Of a stretch of 23,069 nt of DNA, positions 17,983 through 23,069 are shown in pieces. The position numbers were made by a program, and so were the translations under genes. The stretch comes from JBDREC01 sp043820105 [NCBI: Pseudomonadota bacterium] (lineage in GTDB: Bacteria; Bdellovibrionota_F; JAHFAK01): positions 1 through 23,069 of the forward strand of contig JBDREC010000043.1 of assembly GCA_043820105.1 (NCBI GenBank). Reading direction: 5' to 3'. Below the pieces are notes generated by a model. The model saw nothing but the letters and a program-made list of their open reading frames with translations, did not search any database and had not been told where the DNA came from. How positions within the stretch are numbered: position 1 is the first letter of the stretch; every line of letters begins with the position of its first letter.

Positions 17983-19083
17983 ATGGATGAAAATATTTCC
18001 TTTAGTTTTCAAAATTTTGCTCATTTAAAAAACCTATCATTAAATGATCTTGAGGCTATTCGTCTAATTTTAAGAGGTGGTTCTGTTGTTGATTGGCGCA
18101 GGTTGAATTTTGATAGTAGAAATGAAATTGATAATTTTTTATCTATTAATGGATATAATATTAATAATCCAAAAGATACAGATAGACTTTATACATTGCA
18201 TAGAAAGGCCTTGAATTACATTGAGGAAAATTTTCAATATAATATGCCTGGAAAAGTGAGTAATATTGATTCTGTTTATGATTTGTTTGAAATGGCCTCA
18301 GACTGGAAAAATTTTAATAGAGATCAGGTTCTTTCCTGTGTTGTGCTTAAGGTAATGAATATTATTAATCATCTTGAAGGTCGTGAACTTTTATATACCC
18401 TTCCAATTAGTTTTAGGAGTTTTTCTCATATTGTTACTGAAAGAGTAATATCTAGAATTAATGAACTCAAACAGCATCATTGTCCAATTGTTGAAATATC
18501 TGGTGGAGAGAAAACCAAAAATTCACTTATTACTAAATTGCTTTTAAAAAAAGATACTATTGCTGCAACCGTTTTTGATCGCTTGAGATTTAGACTTGTT
18601 GTAGAAAAAAAATCAAACATTATCCCAATGCTTTACCATCTGACCAGAGAGCTTTTTCCTTTTAATTACATAATTCCAGGTGAATCTCAAAATGATTTGA
18701 TTGATTATATAGAATTTTTACAAGGTGATTCTTATGCACAAAAGTATATTAAAGATCTTCAAGTAAATATTGGTTTAGAAGAGGAATCTAAAGTTATCAG
18801 ACTTAAAGAAATTATGAAAAAGAATCCTTTTTCAGCAAAAAATTTTAGAACAATGAATTTTGTCTTTGATTTGCCAATAAAAATTTTAGATTACTTTCCT
18901 GAGTTTGAAGATCGTCTTGATGAAGAAACCGGATATTTGGTCTTTGCTCTGGCTGAAATACAGCTTATTGATGCAAAAACTTCAGATGAAAATGAAAGAG
19001 GAGAGGCAAACCATGATAAATATTCTGAGAGGAAATTAGAAAAAGCATGGAATAGGCTTGTTAAAGGAACTAAGGAAATATGA
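17983..19083 (+). CDS. TIGR04552-like conserved protein, possible nucleotidyltransferase-like fold
   Basis: The 366-aa soluble product has blocks I associate from memory with TIGR04552, a hypothetical family of deltaproteobacteria: VDWRRLNF, VVLKVMNIINHLEGRELLY, PIVEISGGEKTKNSLITKLL, VFDRLRFRLVVE and FPFNYIIPGES. The central order (Lys/Ser-rich loop, FDRLRFRLVV strand, aromatic FPFNYIIPG loop) recalls the RelA/SpoT synthetase core, where RIIV and a Tyr-containing loop bind GTP. That likeness is my inference, and I do not see its catalytic residues with certainty. The ATG has only AAGCAAAAA upstream, a poor ribosome binding site. The stop lies next to a heptad array. Confidence 0.75.
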   Translation: MDENISFSFQNFAHLKNLSLNDLEAIRLILRGGSVVDWRRLNFDSRNEIDNFLSINGYNINNPKDTDRLYTLHRKALNYIEENFQYNMPGKVSNIDSVYDLFEMASDWKNFNRDQVLSCVVLKVMNIINHLEGRELLYTLPISFRSFSHIVTERVISRINELKQHHCPIVEISGGEKTKNSLITKLLLKKDTIAATVFDRLRFRLVVEKKSNIIPMLYHLTRELFPFNYIIPGESQNDLIDYIEFLQGDSYAQKYIKDLQVNIGLEEESKVIRLKEIMKKNPFSAKNFRTMNFVFDLPIKILDYFPEFEDRLDEETGYLVFALAEIQLIDAKTSDENERGEANHDKYSERKLEKAWNRLVKGTKEI

Positions 19084-19085
19084 TT

Positions 19086-19120
19086 GGTATTCGGTATTTA
19101 GTATTTAGTATTCGGTAAAA
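19086..19120. repeat. Heptad array (GGTATTC type)
   Basis: Units GGTATTC, GGTATTT, AGTATTT, AGTATTC, GGTAAAA. The reverse complement (GAATACT, GAATACC) matches the array inside the kinase at 6488-6522. It lies 2 bp after the stop of the preceding gene. Confidence 0.9.
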
Positions 19121-19139
19121 GATTAAAGACATTATCTTT

Positions 19140-19163
19140 CTTGCGCTCTTGTCCTCTTTACTG
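19140..19163. repeat. Short octad array overlapping the stress-protein stop
   Basis: CTTGCGCT, CTTGTCCT, CTTTACTG. In reverse complement it shares AGCACAG and ACAAGAGCGC with the kinase octads, again next to a GAATACC-type array. The last two codons and the stop of the universal stress gene fall inside it. Confidence 0.55.
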
Positions 19164-20003
19164 TGCTATCATAATTGGTTTTTGTCCTTCTTTAATCAAG
19201 AATTTGTTTAATTTTCCAACATTAAAATTGATTAGACCGCTTTTTGAGTGTGCACCCAAAACAAAGAATTCTGCTTCTTCATAATATTTTTCTTCAAATG
19301 CATTTACAATGTCCTGACTTGTCCATTTGGTTTTAACGTCTTTAAAACCATGGGCTTCTAAATACTGTTTTGCTTCATTTAATGCAAATTCTGCTAATTC
19401 CATTTCCTTATTAGACATTAAGATTGTAAGGTCATAGTTTGCCTTGCAAGCAAGTTGTGCAAATTTCTGTAGAGCCCTGGCAGAAGGCAAGGTATTATTA
19501 AAAGCTAAAATTGTCTTGGTTTTTTCATTTTCATTAAAAACAACTGGTGTTTCAGGAACTGCAATAATTGGTGTTACTGAATGATCTAGCACTTTATCTA
19601 AAGAATCACCTGGTTCATTATCTGTTTCAAAATGAAAAAATGTTCTGAGTCCCATAACTACAATATCATAAAAAATAGATTCAAGGATAATATTTTTGGC
19701 AGGTACACCTTGTCTTTCAGATTTTTCAAAAAGAATGTTTTCATCCCTACATCTTTTTTCAAAAGCCTCTAATAAAGAATCAATTCTTTTGTGAGCTTGT
19801 TTTGCTTTTTCTTTTTCTAATTTTTCTGCATAATGAAATCCACCAATTGGAACAGGGCCAATAGATTTTTCAATTCCAGGTATATCAAGAACTACTAAAC
19901 CAGTAATACTTGCTCCATGACGTTTAGCCAAATTACAGGCATAATCAAGTGCTGACTTTGAATATTCCGAAGGATCAAGTGGAAGTAATATTCTTTTTAT
20001 CAT
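19158..20003 (-). CDS. Tandem universal stress protein (two USP domains)
   Basis: Domain 1 (residues 1-150) starts IKRILLPLDPSEYSKSALDYA and ends VTPIIAVP. Domain 2 (about 160-281) starts TKTILAFNNTLPSARALQKFA and ends FFVLGAHSKSGLINFNVGK and KPIMIAQ. USP domains are cytoplasmic, dimerise, and often bind ATP through a Gly-rich loop before the last strand. Here both loops are loose (MGLRTFFHF and LGAHSKSG), so nucleotide binding is uncertain. At 281 aa it fits the two-domain class induced by stress or starvation. The ATG has AAAGAGG upstream. The pepT gene is upstream on the same strand across 140 bp of repeat-rich DNA, so co-transcription is possible. Confidence 0.9.
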   Translation of the reverse strand: MIKRILLPLDPSEYSKSALDYACNLAKRHGASITGLVVLDIPGIEKSIGPVPIGGFHYAEKLEKEKAKQAHKRIDSLLEAFEKRCRDENILFEKSERQGVPAKNIILESIFYDIVVMGLRTFFHFETDNEPGDSLDKVLDHSVTPIIAVPETPVVFNENEKTKTILAFNNTLPSARALQKFAQLACKANYDLTILMSNKEMELAEFALNEAKQYLEAHGFKDVKTKWTSQDIVNAFEEKYYEEAEFFVLGAHSKSGLINFNVGKLNKFLIKEGQKPIMIAQ

Positions 20004-20025
20004 AAAAAACCTCTTTCATTAGTAA

Positions 20026-20128
20026 TAAGTGGTATTTTGGTAAGTGGTAATTAAAAAACCTGATAGTAAAAATCAACTGAAAAATTTTATAGTGACATAA
20101 AATAATCAATAATAAATAAATAATAATT
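20026..20128. repeat. Heptad arrays between pepT and the stress gene
   Basis: TAAGTGG occurs twice around an 8-bp unit (20026-20047). AATAATC, AATAATA, AATAAAT, AATAATT follow at 20101-20128. The first is the same unit as at 21397-21431 and the second the same as at 21542-21562, so the two flanks of pepT carry matching repeats. Confidence 0.7.
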
Positions 20129-20143
20129 TATTTTCAATGGTGT

Positions 20144-21382
20144 TTACTGCCTAGTCCATAATTTTAGGAGCTCCACAAGAGCCAGGAAATTGGTTTCCAT
20201 CCATTCGACACAGCAGAACTCATCTCTCATATGTCCATTTGCTCCACCGCAGGAAATATCAGGGCATGGCAAACCCATTAAGGTTAAATCTGAGCCGTCT
20301 AAACCACCCCTGGAAAGGCGTTTTTTTGCCTTAACTCCAACTTTATCAAAAGCCTCATATGCAAGCTCATAAACCAGTGGGGTTTTATCAAGGTATTCTT
20401 TCATGTTTCGATATTGTTCTTTAATATCTAGTACAATTTTTGTTTTTGGAAACATTTCCTTAACTTCTGCATATATTGAGTTAAGAATTTCTTCTTTTTC
20501 TTTTAATTTGGAATAATCATGGTCTCTTACAAGTACTTTTAATTTCGTTGTTTCTACTCCACCTTCAATTTCATATGGGTGTAAATATCCTGTTCTATCA
20601 TCGGTCATTTCAGGTGAGATTTCATATGGGATTTTATTGATGATTTCATTAACAACTCTTATAGAGTTCATCATTTTGCCTTTTGCTTGGCCTGGATGAG
20701 TATTTATTCCTTCAACTGTAAATTTTGCTAAAGAAGCGTTAAAAGTTTCATCGCAAATTTCAGCGACAGCATGACCATCAAGAGTATAAGCAAAGTCACA
20801 TCCAAAAGCCTTAACATCAAAAAATTCAACTCCACGGCTAACTTCTTCATCAAGGGTAAATGCAATTTTCATTGTTCCATGTTTTATTTCAGGATTGCTT
20901 ATAAGATATTCAGCCAAAGTAACAATCATCGCTATTCCTGCTTTATCATCAGCGCCTAATAGTGTTGAACCATCAGATGTAATAATGGTTTTGCCAACAA
21001 GTTCTTTTAGAATAGGGGAGTTATCAACAGTTAAGTTTAGACCATTGCCCTTTGGCAGGATAATATCATTTCCATCATAGTTTGCATGGATTATTGGATT
21101 AACATTTTTCCCAGGCGTTTCAGGAGAAGTGTCTACATGAGCCAAAAAGCCAATAACAGGCAGATTTTCTTTTTCACAATTAGCTGGTATTTCACCTGTT
21201 AAATAGCCATAATTATCAATTTTTACATTACTAAGGCCAATTTCCTCAAGTTCAGGTTTTAATATCTTTTGAAATGCAAGCTGACAATCAGTTGAAGGAT
21301 ATTTTTCGACACCTTCTTTTGAAGTTGTATCTATTTTAACGTATCTTGTGAGTCGTTCAATTAGTTTTGCTCTTATATCCAT
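20144..21382 (-). CDS. pepT: Peptidase T (tripeptide aminopeptidase)
   Basis: This cytoplasmic M20-family zinc peptidase removes the N-terminal residue from tripeptides. The 412-aa product has the metal motif LAHVDTSPE, the bridging Asp in LLGADDKAGIA, the catalytic Glu pair in FTLDEEVSRG and the later metal Asp in YTLDGHAV. The closing block is RGGLDGSDLTLMGLPCPDISCGGANGH. I start at ATG 21382 (MDIRAKLIERLTRYVKIDT), which has AAGGAGT just upstream and matches the family N-terminus. The frame continues 34 codons further up to 21484, but that part is translated heptad repeat (LTTYHLPLKQ) and is unlikely to be used. Confidence 0.94.
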   Translation of the reverse strand: MDIRAKLIERLTRYVKIDTTSKEGVEKYPSTDCQLAFQKILKPELEEIGLSNVKIDNYGYLTGEIPANCEKENLPVIGFLAHVDTSPETPGKNVNPIIHANYDGNDIILPKGNGLNLTVDNSPILKELVGKTIITSDGSTLLGADDKAGIAMIVTLAEYLISNPEIKHGTMKIAFTLDEEVSRGVEFFDVKAFGCDFAYTLDGHAVAEICDETFNASLAKFTVEGINTHPGQAKGKMMNSIRVVNEIINKIPYEISPEMTDDRTGYLHPYEIEGGVETTKLKVLVRDHDYSKLKEKEEILNSIYAEVKEMFPKTKIVLDIKEQYRNMKEYLDKTPLVYELAYEAFDKVGVKAKKRLSRGGLDGSDLTLMGLPCPDISCGGANGHMRDEFCCVEWMETNFLALVELLKLWTRQ

Positions 21383-21396
21383 TGTTACTCCTTGTT

Positions 21397-21431
21397 TAAG
21401 TGGTAAGTGGTATGTGGTAAGTGGTAAGATA
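21397..21431. repeat. Heptad array (TAAGTGG type) in the pepT leader
   Basis: Units TAAGTGG, TAAGTGG, TATGTGG, TAAGTGG, TAAGATA. It lies 14 bp upstream of the pepT start and so within its likely 5' leader. Confidence 0.9.
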
Positions 21432-21541
21432 AAGAAAAAGGTTTGTCCAATGGAAAAATATTGTTTGGAAATTAAATTGGCCAATTGATTATTGAAAATA
21501 TTACTTTTTGTGATTTTTTTTTTTCAGATGTGCATTTTTAG

Positions 21542-21583
21542 AATAATCAATAATTAACAATCAATTTTCAATTTTCAATTTTT
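21542..21583. repeat. Heptad array (AATTTTC / AATAATC type)
   Basis: Six units in strict register: AATAATC, AATAATT, AACAATC, AATTTTC, AATTTTC, AATTTTT. The two halves differ in sequence but keep the same phase, which suggests stepwise divergence of one array. Confidence 0.85.
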
Positions 21584-21740
21584 TAAGAGGTGGGAAGAAG
21601 ATAACCCATGAAATTTAGGAAAAAGAATAGATTTTTTGCACTTGAACATAAAAAAACATAAACCTATTCATAAGCAATTGTTTTAATAGGCTAATCTGAG
21701 AATCTTGTTTGGCATAAAAATTGTATATATTTAAGCTACT

Positions 21741-22712
21741 ATGCTGAAAAATAATTTACTTATAAATATAATCATCTTGTTGATTTCATGTTCATTGTTA
21801 ATTTCTGGATCTCTTGAAATTACTGATCACTTGAATATGGAGTTTACTAACCTTGAAAATGGCACAGTTGAAATGAAAGTAAGTGCAATTCAAAAACTAA
21901 CTAAAATTTATAGACAAACAAATGATCCAATAATTCAAGTAAGAATTGTTTTTGCTTTTAAAAGAGCCTTAAGTGATACTCGTTTATCTGCAGGTGATAA
22001 ATTAAATTTGCAAGCAAGAGTAAATCAATGGGAGCCCAAAATTGATCCTGTTTTAATTGAAAGGTATTATAAATTAACTCTTGATAAATTTGAAGATAAA
22101 TTTTTAAGGATTAGTACAATTATGGATATGCTTGAAGCTGGTTTAGAAGTTGAGCAACTGCTTAAGCTTGATTTGCCTGAAAAACACCGTGAGCGTTTAT
22201 TTAAAATAATTTTAAGAAATAAAGAAAAGCTACCTCATAATGTTTCCTTAAATGCAATGAGAAATATGTTAAGTTTTGGGGCTAAGTTAGATTCAGCTTA
22301 TCTTGAAGAAGTTATAACAACAACCCAAAGTTCTTTGCCTAGCAGACTTCCTCCAACAGAATCTGATAGACTTCTTGCAATGGTCCTTTATTTGCATATA
22401 AATCCAAATGAAGATGCTGTTTTAAAAATAAGCCAAATAATAAGAAGTAATGATCAGTTAATAGAATGTGCAATAATTGAATTTCAATATAATAGGTTGC
22501 CTGTTTCATCGACAACAAATGGACCAGATTTTTCCCTGGCCTCACAAAGATTATTTAACATCCTATATGCAATTGTAAATCCCAAAGAACCAGGAAATAG
22601 TGGAAATAGGAGACTTGATCATTTATCACATGAATTATTTAGGGCCACAAGACTTGAAAGAACTGAAGATATTTTAACTAGGCCATGCTCAAGACTATTG
22701 GCTGATTTATAA
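21741..22712 (+). CDS. Exported helical protein of unknown function (possible lipoprotein)
   Basis: The N-terminus LLINIIILLISCSLLIS is a signal sequence. LISC could be a lipobox (Cys17), but the residues after it stay hydrophobic, so ordinary cleavage is also possible. The remaining 300 residues are helical with short paired-helix stretches (VEMKVSAIQKLTKIYRQ, PIIQVRIVFAFKRAL, VSLNAMRNMLSFG), resembling ARM/HEAT folds. I recognise no family. The ATG has no clear ribosome binding site. There is no operon partner within the window; the short ORF at 22772 follows on the same strand. Confidence 0.75.
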   Translation: MLKNNLLINIIILLISCSLLISGSLEITDHLNMEFTNLENGTVEMKVSAIQKLTKIYRQTNDPIIQVRIVFAFKRALSDTRLSAGDKLNLQARVNQWEPKIDPVLIERYYKLTLDKFEDKFLRISTIMDMLEAGLEVEQLLKLDLPEKHRERLFKIILRNKEKLPHNVSLNAMRNMLSFGAKLDSAYLEEVITTTQSSLPSRLPPTESDRLLAMVLYLHINPNEDAVLKISQIIRSNDQLIECAIIEFQYNRLPVSSTTNGPDFSLASQRLFNILYAIVNPKEPGNSGNRRLDHLSHELFRATRLERTEDILTRPCSRLLADL

Positions 22713-22737
22713 AATAAAAAACATATTGTTTAAAGCA

Positions 22738-22765
22738 TTGACAATTTTGATTAAAGTGAAAATAT
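22738..22765 (+). promoter_or_regulatory. Weak sigma-70-type promoter candidate
   Basis: TTGACA at about 22738-22743 is a perfect -35, but 17 bp on there is only AATATC as a -10. It precedes the ORF at 22772. Confidence 0.25.
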
Positions 22766-22771
22766 CAGTGC

Positions 22772-22927
22772 ATGACTATCCTTTATTTAATTCTATCAAT
22801 GCTTGGCTTTGGTCTAACAACAGCCATAACTAAAATTCCTTCAAAAAAAATTGGAACCATAAAAACGATTTGTATAAGAAATCTTTTTATTATACCTAAA
22901 TTAGGCGATTTTATTTTGGCTGCATAA
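22772..22927 (+). pseudogene. Short ORF resembling the N-terminus of an EamA/DMT transporter
   Basis: ATG 22772 opens 51 codons: MTILYLILSMLGFGLTTAIT, then Lys-Ile-Pro, IGTIKTICIRNLF and an early stop. One hydrophobic helix followed by K-x-P and an Ile-Gly to Arg segment is what the first helices of DMT-superfamily exporters look like. A full protein would be near 300 aa, and no continuation is seen in any plus frame up to the window end. It could be the remnant of a transporter or a small membrane protein. The ribosome binding site is poor. Confidence 0.35.
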
Positions 22928-23069
22928 TAAATAGGCATAAAAGTTAAAAAAAGATGTTAATCGATGAGAATTTTTCATTAGAGCAATAATTATTCAAAAG
23001 CCGGCAATCAATTTTTTAAACTTTCCCTGAAAATTTAAAAAAGCGTTAATTTTAGGTGCACCTTTCCTA

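Larger units (their letters stand above)
21383..21740. other. Repeat-rich intergenic region before the exported protein gene
   Basis: This 358-bp gap between divergent genes holds two heptad arrays (given separately), a run of T (about 21515-21525) and a 17-codon ORF at 21608 with no good ribosome binding site. TTGGCATAAAAATTGT (21709-21724) resembles a sigma-54 site, but it lacks the -12 C and lies only 16 bp before the start codon, so I do not call it. Confidence 0.6.

Noticed and set aside
21608-21661. Second 17-codon ORF (MKFRKKNRFF...)
   Set aside because: There is no ribosome binding site at proper distance and no modifying enzyme nearby; the equal length to the ORF at 3210 looks like coincidence.
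21709-21724. Sigma-54-like promoter TTGGCAT-N4-ATTGT
   Set aside because: The -12 element lacks the conserved C, and the start codon is too close for a normal leader.
22928-23069. Further coding sequence at the right edge
   Set aside because: Both strands are broken by stops, and I see no motif, repeat or convincing hairpin.

Overview
This is an AT-rich, standard-code bacterial window. The stator genes, extracytoplasmic sensor domain and exported proteins suggest a motile bacterium, probably Gram-negative. I cannot name the phylum; no gene here is a reliable marker. Many intergenic gaps, and two places inside a gene, carry degenerate 7-bp or 8-bp tandem repeats. Such repeats point to a repeat-rich genome, perhaps of an uncultured lineage.

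Bases 1-9006 read rightward and look like one functional block. It starts with a methyltransferase open at the window edge, then a cobalamin-binding-type radical SAM enzyme. A 17-codon ORF with a strong ribosome binding site and a hairpin follow. Next come an orphan oligopeptide-binding protein of the OppA type, a large membrane hybrid histidine kinase, and a sigma-54-type response regulator broken by an in-frame stop and lacking its DNA-binding end. My inference is a modified-peptide production and sensing locus whose output regulator has decayed. No part of that has been tested.

Bases 9066-11099 hold, on the minus strand, tRNA-Leu(CAA) with its terminator, a 61-bp tandem repeat, a small four-helix-bundle gene between inverted repeats, and inositol-3-phosphate synthase.

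Bases 11276-14678 are a rightward motility operon with a good sigma-70-type promoter: a HEAT-like repeat protein, a stand-alone cyclic-nucleotide-binding domain, MotA and MotB. The gene order suggests that a nucleotide second messenger may control the stator.

Bases 14700-22712 are mixed housekeeping and unknown genes: a YfcE-type phosphoesterase, a large exported helical protein, a TIGR04552-like protein, a tandem universal stress protein, peptidase T and a second exported helical protein. The last 357 bases hold one short, apparently broken membrane ORF and nothing else I can support.
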